DNA of 64,000 nt. Origin: Planctomycetota bacterium. GTDB taxonomy: Bacteria > Planctomycetota > Planctomycetia > Pirellulales > Pirellulaceae. The notes below the pieces were generated by a model. It was not told the DNA's origin. It made no database searches and was given only the letters and a program-made list of their open reading frames with translations. The position numbers and the translations under genes are program-made. The stretch is from positions 62,001 to 126,000 of the forward strand of contig JABAAE010000014.1 of assembly GCA_014238905.1 (NCBI GenBank), given 5' to 3'. Shown piece after piece: positions 51,632 to 60,626 of the stretch; the first letter of the stretch is position 1, and each line of letters opens with the position of its first letter.

Positions 51632-53041
51632 TCAGCGTTCACTTCCATTGGCTGACGTTTGTAATGCGTCCAACAGGGGCTTGCCGTCAGCGTTGGGGTA
51701 CTTGAGTCCCAACAGTTTGGCGATCGTAGGAGCGACGACGGTGTTGTTTACTTCTGGCAGTTTGATTCCTGATCGAACTCCCGCGCCGGAGAGAATACAC
51801 ATCGCTTTCATCTTGGAGATTTTCGCCAGCAATCCATGGGATCCGTATGACGTTCGTGCCTCTTCAAAAGTGGCGACAAGGGTCTCTCCCGTCACGGCCC
51901 CAGAGACTGCATATCCCTCTTTTGCGACCAGAATGGCGTCGGGGGTCTGATTATATTCCCGTGGGTGCGGGAAGCCGACTTCACCAAAACGATCTGGCAG
52001 CAGCACGTCGGCAACGCCTTCCTGTCCTATTAACATTTTTCTGAACTCGAAAGCGTCCTGAGATGCTTTTGCTGGATTGGTACAGTAAACAAAGCCAATT
52101 CCACCTTCGGGAATCACGTGTATTCGTGCCTGCGTCAGTTTTCCTTCTACGACCTCCAATAATTTCGCTTGTCGCAACAGAACATTCGGTCGAATCGCTT
52201 TGGGAGTCAGTGCAAAGCCGTGATCGGCGACCAGAATGATCGTCGTGCGATCACGGATTCCAGCGTCATCAATCGCCTCAACAATCCGAGACACGCACAT
52301 GTCGGCATACGCATTGGCGGTGTATCCCGCTTGTGATTGTGCTCCCCGTTTATGATGTGCGGAATCGTTATTTAGAAGGTGTACCAGTGTCAGGTGTGGT
52401 TTTCGTGTCCGAATCAAATGGCAAGCCGCTTCCGTCCAGACATAATCCAGACCGACAACGCTTGCATTTCGAAATGAGGAGTGTTTCTCATCCCGCAAAA
52501 GCCCCTTTTCAATGAGCTCTTTCCGCAAACGGGGCGTCGTGTAATCCAGCGCATTGGGAACATCAGGGAACTGATCGTCAAACGATTTTGAATTGCGAGT
52601 ACACGGCCAGTTCACCTCAGCAGTCCTCAGCCCAGCAGAGTGTGCCACATCCGCCACGGTGGGAACTTTCACCAAGTCACTCTGGTCACGGTGGGAATCG
52701 ATCTTCACCGGCGTTCCAATTCCGCCACGTACCAGCACTCCATTGGCAAGTACTCCATGACGACCAGGCTTCATGCCGGTCACCAAGGTTGTGTGATTGG
52801 GCCAGGTCACCGACGGATCCGAAACGGTCATCCCGCCTTCAATGATACAGCCTTCCCGCGCGAGACGCCGAATATTTGGCAACGGTACCTTGGGATCGTC
52901 AACAAGAAAAGCTGCAAAGCCGTCGATGCTGATAACAACCACATGGCGTTGAACATCGGGTGACTGGGCCACCAACAGCGTGTTAAGGAAAGCCGTGAAA
53001 ACGATTGTCAAAAAGCTGAGCCAACGATAACTTTTACGCAT
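51632..53041 (-). CDS. Secreted type I phosphodiesterase / nucleotide pyrophosphatase family protein
   Basis: 469 residues with a signal peptide (FLTIVFTAFLNTLLVAQ). The alkaline-phosphatase-superfamily phosphodiesterase marks are visible: 'VVVISIDGFAAFLVDD' with the metal Asp, 'DPSVTWPNHTTLVTGMKPGR' containing the nucleophile Thr, 'LTLVHLLNNDSAHHKRGA' with metal ligands, and 'TIILVADHGFALTPKAI' with Asp-His. The family splits phosphodiesters and pyrophosphates. The natural substrate here is unknown. It is a single gene on the minus strand. Confidence 0.9.
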   Translation of the reverse strand: MRKSYRWLSFLTIVFTAFLNTLLVAQSPDVQRHVVVISIDGFAAFLVDDPKVPLPNIRRLAREGCIIEGGMTVSDPSVTWPNHTTLVTGMKPGRHGVLANGVLVRGGIGTPVKIDSHRDQSDLVKVPTVADVAHSAGLRTAEVNWPCTRNSKSFDDQFPDVPNALDYTTPRLRKELIEKGLLRDEKHSSFRNASVVGLDYVWTEAACHLIRTRKPHLTLVHLLNNDSAHHKRGAQSQAGYTANAYADMCVSRIVEAIDDAGIRDRTTIILVADHGFALTPKAIRPNVLLRQAKLLEVVEGKLTQARIHVIPEGGIGFVYCTNPAKASQDAFEFRKMLIGQEGVADVLLPDRFGEVGFPHPREYNQTPDAILVAKEGYAVSGAVTGETLVATFEEARTSYGSHGLLAKISKMKAMCILSGAGVRSGIKLPEVNNTVVAPTIAKLLGLKYPNADGKPLLDALQTSANGSER

Positions 53042-53846
53042 TCCAGTCTTCTCCTGGGGTTATTGTCAAAAGGTGATATGCTGAAGTCAACCGAGACGCC
53101 GTATCCAATTAAACCTTCAAGATTCAGCTGCCGGCGAGGGCGGAAAGGATACGCCGTGAGCAAGAGTACCAAAGTCTGTAGAAGAATGCACCTAGCGAGG
53201 GGAGTATGAAGAGATTGCCCGCCTTCATGGCGAGCCCCAGAGATCGTCCCGGATTTCAACTTCAAGCAGCAGGAAGCCGTGCCTATTTCAGGCTCTATCG
53301 AGGCAAGATCGGCGGCCCAATACGGCGGGGAAAAAACGAAAAAAGGAGCTGCCGAAGAGGATGACGACAACTCCGCTTCGTTTAGCGGCTCTGATCCGGT
53401 TTGCATCACCGACCCAAACCTCCCCGCTCGGTGAAAAAAGTCAGCCGACAATAAAACTTTGGGCTCAGGCGCATTTTGGACTGTAATTGCCCAGAAAGCC
53501 GCACTGTGGAATCCATGGAAGTGGTTGCCCGAGATTGGACCCATTCGCATGATGAGCTTTTGACGAATGGACAGCAACTCATCAATAGACCGCTACACGA
53601 GTTTAGTGACTCGTTCCGACATTTTCTGGCTTGGGAAGCAATCAGTCCGATCCATTGACCGCCACGAAGCCCGAACCTAAATGTCCATCGGGAACGGTTC
53701 ATCAGAAACATCACCGATGAATGCCTTTGATTGATGAATGTCTTTGACGGAACTTATGAGTTTGTTCCGCAATTTTCCAACTGCACACGAGGAATATTTG
53801 AACAGCATGGTGGAGAAAAAATCCGTCCAACATGGGCCTTTTAATC
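53042..53846. other. Long intergenic region, no confident gene
   Basis: About 800 bases between the phosphodiesterase gene and the SIS gene. Frames at 53008-53577 (-), 53406-53714 (-) and 53476-53658 (+) overlap each other, lack motifs and are not called. A 15-base near-repeat (GATGAATGCCTTTGA / GATGAATGTCTTTGA) lies at about 53718-53750. The rest is unremarkable and could be decayed coding sequence. Confidence 0.4.
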
Positions 53847-54863
53847 TCAATCTGTAGTGAATTCATTGCCGACCTTCCTGGCCCGCTCGGCTTTGTCGAG
53901 GTCGATGCCAAGGCTGATTCCAACTTCGATCAGAATGTTCCAACCCGCAGCGAGATCAACATAATTTTGCAGCGAGCCCGCATCCGGAATCACGATGCCG
54001 GGAAAGATCGATTCCGCAGTAGAGATCGTGACAATGGTCAGTCCAACACCATCGACCAGCGTTTCTTTGAGCTTTTCAAGTTCTGCTTCGAACGGGTTGA
54101 TCACGACGACCACGTCGTCAGCATCCATCACCTCTTCGATGCCGTGTACTGCGTAGGTCCCTTCGAGAAAGTCACTTTTCTTGCGAGTAATTTCATTCGT
54201 TTTGAGGGCCAACTCCTCACCGACCCCGTCATTTCTACCAGCAAAATAAATGGTGCCTGCGCCGGCAATTGCTTTGGTTACTTCGGGATCGATCTCAATG
54301 GTCAGAGCTTTTTCGATCGCATCGCCTAACGCCGGAAGTTGACTCAGGATTGACTCGCCTTGAAGTTGTGCCACGAGTTCTTGGTAAAAAAGAGCCTGCT
54401 CGGCAACGCTCTTGGTGGCTGCCACTGCCTGCTCCCAACCACACTTGAGGACAAACGTTTCGTTGGCATAACTTGCCAAAGTCGTTTCTTCGCGGGCCGT
54501 AAGACCGAACAAATTCTTGTGTCCGGCTTTGGTCAGCTGATCCAGAAGAGAGATCGCTTCTTTGGTCGAACCACTGTTGGAAGCAGCGAAGACAACATAA
54601 TCAGCCAAGTCATACTCCGCAGCTTGCCGTCCTCCCTCGGTCACAATTTGCAAATCCAGGCCGCTGGTGAGTGCTGTATAAATCGCGTTTTTGGCTGGAA
54701 AAATGCGACTGGATCCCTCTCCAGTCAAAAAAAGCTTGCCCGATGCCTGGATGGCTTGTAGGGCCCGCGACACATCGTCCAGCCTGAAATTGCGGGCAAT
54801 GTTCGGAGTTTGCAACATCTCCTTGGCAAGTTCAAACCGAAGGTACTTTTCAACAAAATTCAT
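53847..54863 (-). CDS. Double SIS-domain sugar isomerase/deaminase-like protein
   Basis: 338 residues, cytoplasmic. Two SIS domains are visible. The first has 'LFLTGEGSSRIFPAKNA' and the sugar-phosphate loop 'FAASNSGSTKEAISLLDQL'. The second has 'TIYFAGRNDGVGEELALKTN' and 'FLEGTYAVHGIEEVM', resembling the isomerase half of GlmS and AgaS-type deaminases. Such enzymes convert amino-sugar phosphates to ketose phosphates or the reverse. It is the last gene of a minus-strand set with a PIG-L deacetylase, an amidotransferase-like protein and a phosphofructokinase, with a 135-base gap from the phosphofructokinase. Confidence 0.88.
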   Translation of the reverse strand: MNFVEKYLRFELAKEMLQTPNIARNFRLDDVSRALQAIQASGKLFLTGEGSSRIFPAKNAIYTALTSGLDLQIVTEGGRQAAEYDLADYVVFAASNSGSTKEAISLLDQLTKAGHKNLFGLTAREETTLASYANETFVLKCGWEQAVAATKSVAEQALFYQELVAQLQGESILSQLPALGDAIEKALTIEIDPEVTKAIAGAGTIYFAGRNDGVGEELALKTNEITRKKSDFLEGTYAVHGIEEVMDADDVVVVINPFEAELEKLKETLVDGVGLTIVTISTAESIFPGIVIPDAGSLQNYVDLAAGWNILIEVGISLGIDLDKAERARKVGNEFTTD

Positions 54864-54998
54864 TTAATTACTCGTTTTCAGTTCAGGGATTTCAGTCTCG
54901 AGACAAGGTTTTGAGTCTGGTTTTCGGTTTTTGATGAAGGGAAGTCATAGGCGGCAAGGAGGGTACTCGAAAGTCAAAAACCAGATCCAACAATCGGT

Positions 54999-56204
54999 CT
55001 AATGCTTGATCGGTATCCCGGCAAGTCGTGCGTAAGAAGGCATTTCGCCTATCAGAGGTCGAAGGTAATCCATAAAAGCGTCGGTAACGAAATTCCCCTC
55101 GGTGTTAATATATTCATCCGGCAACGGTTTCGCGGCGACGGCGACTTCGCTGAGAGGCGCGGTGGTATACTCGCAGCGATATTGGCTACCCTCCGCCCGA
55201 CGCATCGCTACCATTACGCCAGTCGTACCGTTGGCCGCATGTTCAACCGCTTTTTGTCCACAGGTATACGCTTCGTCTAAATCTAGCTGTACAACGCGAT
55301 CGGCAGCACACATTGGCAAGGACTCAGTCACTTGGAATTCGCCACGAAAACCGAATTCATCTGAAATAATCCGATGCAGCGCCATCGCCGCACTGGTGCC
55401 GCCCATGGCACCAAACTCAACATTGCCAAATTTGTCCTGGGTATTCGATGCTGACACCGGCGAGCCATCCGCATGAGTGATGCCCTCACCGCACACGATG
55501 GAAACGAAACCATACTGTTGGTGACAGCGTTTCACATCGGCGATGAACTTCGTTCTGTCAAACGCCCGCTCTGGAAAACACATCAGATGTGGGGCGTCCG
55601 ATTCCAACTTTTTGCCTGCCGCAGTGGCACCGACGAGCCAACCCGCTTCACGGCCAATACACTGAAACACAACGAATTGATCAACCCGCTGCATGTCACG
55701 TGCGAGCGTCCCGGCCTGCTGAATCGACAACGCCATATAACGGGCGGCGCTTGCAAATCCTGGAGTATGATCGGTACCAAATAGATCGTTGTCAACCGTT
55801 TTTGCGATTCCAATTCCGACCAACGGATAGTCGTGTGCTTTCGCATACGCCTCGACACGATGAATCGTATCCATCGTGTCGTTGCCGCCGATTAGAAACA
55901 AGTAGTGGATCTGATGCTTCTTGAGCAACTCCAATACATCGGGTAGATGGTGATCCTGAAGCTTCAAACGACAGGAACCGAGGGCACTGGACGGCGTGTT
56001 CTTGATTTGTTCAAGATTCCGGGGGGACTCGGCGCCGAGATCAATAATGTCCTCTTCCAGAAAGCCTTCGATTCCGTATCGCATGCCCAGCACCGATTTG
56101 ATCCCCTCGCATTCTACCGCAGCGTGGATGATCCCAACCAATGAGGCGTTGATAACGGAGGTCGGGCCGCCGGACTGACCAATAATAGCATTCCCCTGAA
56201 GCAT
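54999..56204 (-). CDS. 6-phosphofructokinase, probably pyrophosphate-dependent
   Basis: 401 residues from the ATG at 56204, preceded by AAGGAAAAAGAG. The longer frame upstream overlaps the next gene and lacks family similarity. Typical signatures are 'IIGQSGGPTSVINASLVGII' (nucleotide/phosphate loop), 'LIGGNDTMDT', 'GIAKTVDNDL' and 'QCIGREAGWLVGATAA'. The residue after GGN is Asp and the residue before TVDND is Lys, the combination of PPi-dependent enzymes rather than the Gly/Gly of the ATP-dependent bacterial type. It phosphorylates a ketose 6-phosphate (fructose, tagatose or sedoheptulose). It lies 22 bases after the amidotransferase-like gene. Confidence 0.92.
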   Translation of the reverse strand: MLQGNAIIGQSGGPTSVINASLVGIIHAAVECEGIKSVLGMRYGIEGFLEEDIIDLGAESPRNLEQIKNTPSSALGSCRLKLQDHHLPDVLELLKKHQIHYLFLIGGNDTMDTIHRVEAYAKAHDYPLVGIGIAKTVDNDLFGTDHTPGFASAARYMALSIQQAGTLARDMQRVDQFVVFQCIGREAGWLVGATAAGKKLESDAPHLMCFPERAFDRTKFIADVKRCHQQYGFVSIVCGEGITHADGSPVSASNTQDKFGNVEFGAMGGTSAAMALHRIISDEFGFRGEFQVTESLPMCAADRVVQLDLDEAYTCGQKAVEHAANGTTGVMVAMRRAEGSQYRCEYTTAPLSEVAVAAKPLPDEYINTEGNFVTDAFMDYLRPLIGEMPSYARLAGIPIKH

Positions 56205-56226
56205 CTCTTTTTCCTTGATTGATTCT

Positions 56227-56979
56227 CTAGATCTGTCTGGAAACCCACTTGATGAGATTTCCAAAAAATTCAATGTACCAATTGCCAATTTCAACCTCGC
56301 CCGCGCCACCCGCCTGAAGCACGTGGCGGTGGTCGCCCCAATCGACAAACCCGCCTGCCCAATGCGGCGCCACATCCCCCGCGTAGCAGGCAACACGCCC
56401 ATTTTGTTCTTGGCCAACGACGAGCAGCGGATCGACACTCTGTTCTGAAAAGTCAAAGTCGTCGTCCACCAATGAGACGCAATAACGTTTTACCGACAAG
56501 ATCGTCTTCGCCGTCGGCTTGGCACACAACCGGTTGTACCCGTTGATCGCAACGGATTGCGTCACAAAAGGCAGTCTTGCCGCGATTGGGTGCTCCGCTT
56601 CGAGTTTGATCATGCACGGACTAAAACTATTAACTCGATCGTCAGCGTCCTGCATCTCGACCGGCAGAATCTCGGCGAGTGGTGTGGCGTCATAATCGCC
56701 ACCCAATCCGGTAAAGCTTTCCCAGCCGCCGATCATGATGAGTCCGGTTCCGCTTCGGGTTTTGGTAATCAATTGCTCAAAATGTTCAGGACGAAAGCTG
56801 GTGGATGGATAGTCACTGATGATCACCGCGCAATAGTCTTGGTCTAACTGCTTGTCGGTACACTTCGTCGCCGAATCGATATAATCGAACGGAATATTGC
56901 AATGCAACATCACACCCGCCAGATAGCTGGCGGCCGCATCCAGCGCCGTATCGCCTAAATAAAGAACTTTATCGGTCAT
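56227..56979 (-). CDS. Glutamine amidotransferase-like (GATase1-like/ThuA-related) cytoplasmic protein
   Basis: 250 residues, no signal peptide. The start MTDKVLYLGDTALDAAASYL is followed by 'DYCAVIISDYPSTSF', 'LIMIGGWESFTGLGGDYDAT' and 'LPVEMQDADDRVN', a pattern of the putative glutamine amidotransferase family PF07090 that shares the class I amidotransferase fold. The C-terminal part has 'NGRVACYAGDVAPHWAGGFV'. It lies 3 bases after the PIG-L gene and 22 before the phosphofructokinase gene. Its role is unknown. In this setting it may act on an amino-sugar derivative. Confidence 0.82.
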   Translation of the reverse strand: MTDKVLYLGDTALDAAASYLAGVMLHCNIPFDYIDSATKCTDKQLDQDYCAVIISDYPSTSFRPEHFEQLITKTRSGTGLIMIGGWESFTGLGGDYDATPLAEILPVEMQDADDRVNSFSPCMIKLEAEHPIAARLPFVTQSVAINGYNRLCAKPTAKTILSVKRYCVSLVDDDFDFSEQSVDPLLVVGQEQNGRVACYAGDVAPHWAGGFVDWGDHRHVLQAGGAGEVEIGNWYIEFFGNLIKWVSRQI

Positions 56980-56982
56980 CGC

Positions 56983-57864
56983 CTATCTACCAATTTGATT
57001 AGGGTACTTGCTGTCCTGAAACAAATGGTGGTAGGTCTCGGGTTGATAGAAACAAAAGTTGATCGTGCGCACGTATTCCTGTGGACCGGCGTTGCGAACG
57101 TTTTCGATCAACTTAGCAATCTGTTTCTGAGATTTGAAAGCCGCGATGGCCGTCAGTTTTTTCTCAAACGTTGTCTCGTCAGACGCGATACGCAACGTCG
57201 GTGGCTCGGGGAAATCGCAGTAAATTGCCAACTCATGGATCGCGGGAACTGCGTCAAGCGGCGGCCCCAACTCGGGCCAGATATCACCGGTGGAATGAAA
57301 AAGGGATATCTGCAACTGCTCGTTGGTCACCTTGTGGTCAGGGTGCAAGTCGTTGATCGTCGGCACAAACACTTGAGTCGGGCGGATCTGACGCAGAAAA
57401 TAGGTAAACGAGTTTTGCAGCCCGGTAAAACCCTCTATTGCGCTCGGTTCATCGTTGGCCAGTCTTCGGCCAACGAACAGTCCTAACTGGCAATCGGGGA
57501 ACCGGAGAAAGATTACGTTTTCTTTTGGGACACCTAGCTCTACGAGGCTGTTGTAGGTTTCTTGCTCGCGAATCGACGCGATCGATTCTTTTTCATCTAG
57601 CGTGCAATACCCCATCGAGCCGTCAGTGACCACCAACACATGAACGGGCACCTTTTCTTGAACCGCCATTTGAATGGCCAGTCCGGCACCCAGAACGACG
57701 TCGTCGTCGTGCGGGCTTACAAAACAGAAGCTTTCCTTTTCGCCCTGCCAATGCCGGGAAACGCTCGCCAACGAATTTCCTTCGCGTCTTTCTTCGCCCA
57801 CCAAACGGGCAACGTTAAATTTTGATTCCATCAGATACCGATCTCTCCAATCTTCAATTTCCAT
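56983..57864 (-). CDS. PIG-L/LmbE family N-deacetylase
   Basis: 293 residues if the ATG at 57864 is used. A later ATG at 57831 with GGAGAG upstream, and a TTG at 57891, are alternatives. The zinc motif 'FVSPHDDDVVLGAGL' (HDDD) and 'LVVTDGSMGYCTLD' are clear, with 'LRFPDCQLGLFVG' and 'FVPTINDLHPDHKVTNEQL', whose HPDH gives the third zinc ligand. PIG-L enzymes deacetylate N-acetyl-amino sugars or glycolipids. The C-terminal 100 residues are more divergent. As the first gene of the run, it would produce free amino sugars for the SIS and kinase enzymes downstream. Confidence 0.87.
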   Translation of the reverse strand: MEIEDWRDRYLMESKFNVARLVGEERREGNSLASVSRHWQGEKESFCFVSPHDDDVVLGAGLAIQMAVQEKVPVHVLVVTDGSMGYCTLDEKESIASIREQETYNSLVELGVPKENVIFLRFPDCQLGLFVGRRLANDEPSAIEGFTGLQNSFTYFLRQIRPTQVFVPTINDLHPDHKVTNEQLQISLFHSTGDIWPELGPPLDAVPAIHELAIYCDFPEPPTLRIASDETTFEKKLTAIAAFKSQKQIAKLIENVRNAGPQEYVRTINFCFYQPETYHHLFQDSKYPNQIGR

Positions 57865-58576
57865 CCAGCCAATTTTTTCAATAGATCCCAACCGAGTAAG
57901 ATAAGTATAAGCATCTGCGACTGGAATAAAATGGAGTGTTTACCAAATTTTCTGACATCGATACCTGATCGATGTTCGGTTACCAAGCGAAGAGGTTTTT
58001 CTCCATCTTGATTCGTTTCGGGTGATTTCATAATCGTCAAACGCCGGATCAAAAAACGTAATTTCCAACCGCGAGATGTTCGAGTTCCCTGACTTGCCAC
58101 CGGAATCCACGATTCTGATTGACCACCATTCGCTGGATGCCTACAGAGGTAGTCTGCGGTGGCTTCATCGACGGTTTACTGGCCGAGGTTTCACTACTGG
58201 CTCTTGATACGACCTATGTGTTGATATTTTCCATAACTCATTGAATCACGAAATAGCTCTGCACGGCGGATCTACCCCTCAGACATCCGAAAAATAGCGA
58301 TGTTGAAATTCGGCGATTTCTTATTCATTAACTTCTTACAGCGATCCTGTTAACCGTTTTGGTTGCGAATTATAACAAAGCCCCACCTCAATTCGAGGTT
58401 TTGGTCGTAGTTGATTGGGCCGGCCCATTGTCCACTTTAACTCAAGATCTTTAGACCCTCGACTAGTCCGATTTTTTGACCACACGATTTCACGCTTGGC
58501 TCCCTGCCTCTGTTACATGCTATGCTGCTCAACCACTCCCCCCCGCCCAACAAACCAGCGGAGTCGACTGGCGGCT
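57865..58576. promoter_or_regulatory. Intergenic region between PIG-L and SGNH/sialidase genes
   Basis: About 710 bases. The upstream region of the PIG-L operon (minus strand) and the 3' side of the sialidase gene both fall here. Frames at 57831-58100 (-) and 58476-58733 (+) show no motif and are not called. No strong palindrome was recognised. Confidence 0.35.
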
Positions 58577-60496
58577 TTACCATAGCGGCAGACGATTAGG
58601 TTGGGACCAACGAATTCTAGCCAACAGAACGTCGCCACGGAAACCCGCCCGCGGCATCCACTCGCCCACGGTTACCCAAGACTCATCAGGGCTAACGTTG
58701 GTTACGTTGAAATTGCCCATCAATGCAACCTGATCGGGAGCCTTCACGCCGTCACCCACCAAAGGCAGAACCACCCGCTCGGTGGCTTTGATCAGACATC
58801 GTTTTTTCGGATCGACTTGAGCGACGTAGAGAGGTGATCGCCAGCGAATCACATTGGCATTCGTATCGTCCTTGCGAGTGTACACCAGAAACAGGCCGTC
58901 ACTATGAGTCAGCCAGTGCTGTTGGGTGGTCGACATCTCCAAAGGGGTTCCGTCATCCCAATCCCACGTCCGCTTCGGCTCCCAATTCAGTCCATCGTCA
59001 CTGACGCTCACATAGCCTCGCCCGTTTTCTGCTCGCATGGTCATCCAGAACTTGTCTGCAAAACTCGCGACACTCGGCTCCAACAGGCCGCGGCCGTGCG
59101 GGTGTTTCAAAGGAGGACCGACCTGCTTGACCTTTAACTCTTCGCCGTCGTATTTCGCCTGCACTCCAGCCACCATCCGATGCTCTGACTGAGGCCCAAA
59201 AGTAAACGACATCTGAATCTGGCCGTCTGGCATCACAATGCGTTGACCGCAGTTGTTGGAGTAGATAAACGCGCCCCGAGGATCATCCCACTCTAGGATC
59301 TTGCGGCTTGACCAACTTTTATCGGATTGGCCAATGGCGTACACCGGATAACGGGGCAATTGCTCGTTACGAGCAAAATATTTTCCTTTATAAAAAACGA
59401 CATGCCCCATCGCGATCACCGTGTTGGTAGCCGCGTGATATTGGGGAGTCACATCGCAAACGGCAGCTTTAAGATCGTCATCGCGCCCGGAAACCGGTTG
59501 CCGACCGAAGGCTGCGATCGGCTGCGGTGTACTCCACGTCTTGCCCTCGTCTTTTGAGATCGACTGGTGCACAGGTCCGAAATAATCTGACCCACCGATT
59601 TCTTGCAATGTCATTAGCGCCCAGGGTTTGCCATCCTTGCCGGGAATCATGCAGGCCCGAGGATGAAACCAGGTAAGGTTCGTTCCCTCGCGATTTCGCC
59701 ACAGCGTTTCTTTCGTAATGGAGGCGATCAAACCATCGGCAGCGGTGGCTTGGGAAATGGCGTACGACAAACGTGCTGCGATCAGCTGGTGACCACGACC
59801 GTTGGGATGCATACCATCGAGCAACAAGTCCTGAACCGTTTGCCCCTCTCGTTTTGCAAACGAATTAAACTCCTGATAAACATCAACCAGCAGGACTTCC
59901 TCGTCTTTGGCTATCTTGCGAACGACTTTGGCATACTCTTTTAACACGACATTGAACCCACCTGCGGCCTTTGGATCGTAGGGCGACTTGCCATATAGAG
60001 CTTTCAGCTTGTCAGTCCAACACATTGGATTAGGCGTCATCAGGATGACTCGGCAATCCTGGGCTTTTACGGTCTGGCAAAAGTAACGAAGGTTCGTACC
60101 GTAGGTCTCCAGATCAACTCGAGCTTCCGTGGCAACTGGACTTCGCCAGACATCGATCGCTGCGTCATTGATCCCAAATTGAATGATGACCAGTCCTGGT
60201 TTGCGATCCAGCACAGCGGTTTGAAACCGTTGGCGAGCATGCTTGGTAGTGTTGCCACCGACGCCCTCATTGATGACTCGCACCGGTGCTTCCACTGTCC
60301 CTAGACCTGCTGCCAACAAGTTCGCGTAGACCTCGAGATTGCCGCGACGCGCAGTCGTCGAATCTCCAAAGGCAACAATGGTTCGGGGCAACTCATCAAA
60401 CCACGCATTTGCCGAGACGCAATGGAAAACTCCGCTGATGGCGACCAGGCGAAGCCAAACAATAATAAGCGAGCCTCTTGGGCTTGTGTTAAGCAT
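58577..60496 (-). CDS. Secreted SGNH esterase - sialidase-like propeller fusion
   Basis: 639 residues. A hydrophobic N-terminal segment (SLIIVWLRLVAISGVFHCVS) suggests export. Residues about 35-245 form a GDSL/SGNH hydrolase with block I 'IVAFGDSTTARRG', Gly block 'GVGGNTTKHARQ', block III 'IIQFGINDAAIDV' and the catalytic Asp-His block 'LLLDGMHPNGRGHQ'. The rest is a six-blade propeller with BNR/Asp-box motifs ('SKDEGKTWSTPQPIAAFG', 'VSDDGLNWEPKRTWDW'), as in exo-sialidases. The fusion could remove ester groups and then a terminal sugar from one glycan. The true sialidase Arg triad cannot be confirmed by eye. Confidence 0.87.
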   Translation of the reverse strand: MLNTSPRGSLIIVWLRLVAISGVFHCVSANAWFDELPRTIVAFGDSTTARRGNLEVYANLLAAGLGTVEAPVRVINEGVGGNTTKHARQRFQTAVLDRKPGLVIIQFGINDAAIDVWRSPVATEARVDLETYGTNLRYFCQTVKAQDCRVILMTPNPMCWTDKLKALYGKSPYDPKAAGGFNVVLKEYAKVVRKIAKDEEVLLVDVYQEFNSFAKREGQTVQDLLLDGMHPNGRGHQLIAARLSYAISQATAADGLIASITKETLWRNREGTNLTWFHPRACMIPGKDGKPWALMTLQEIGGSDYFGPVHQSISKDEGKTWSTPQPIAAFGRQPVSGRDDDLKAAVCDVTPQYHAATNTVIAMGHVVFYKGKYFARNEQLPRYPVYAIGQSDKSWSSRKILEWDDPRGAFIYSNNCGQRIVMPDGQIQMSFTFGPQSEHRMVAGVQAKYDGEELKVKQVGPPLKHPHGRGLLEPSVASFADKFWMTMRAENGRGYVSVSDDGLNWEPKRTWDWDDGTPLEMSTTQQHWLTHSDGLFLVYTRKDDTNANVIRWRSPLYVAQVDPKKRCLIKATERVVLPLVGDGVKAPDQVALMGNFNVTNVSPDESWVTVGEWMPRAGFRGDVLLARIRWSQPNRLPLW

Positions 60497-60626
60497 GGAT
60501 TCGGCACCTCGTGATTTGACGAATGGATCACACCTTTAATCGCGGTGGATTGGTCAAGATAACCGCTCCTGATTCGCTGTTCAAATCGGATGCGGGGTCA
60601 GGGAATGCGCGTGTGGCCATAGTCGA

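Noticed and set aside
53008..53577. 189-codon open frame on the minus strand upstream of the phosphodiesterase gene
   Set aside because: It overlaps the start of the phosphodiesterase gene in another frame, is rich in low-complexity Ser/Ala and matches no family that I recognise.
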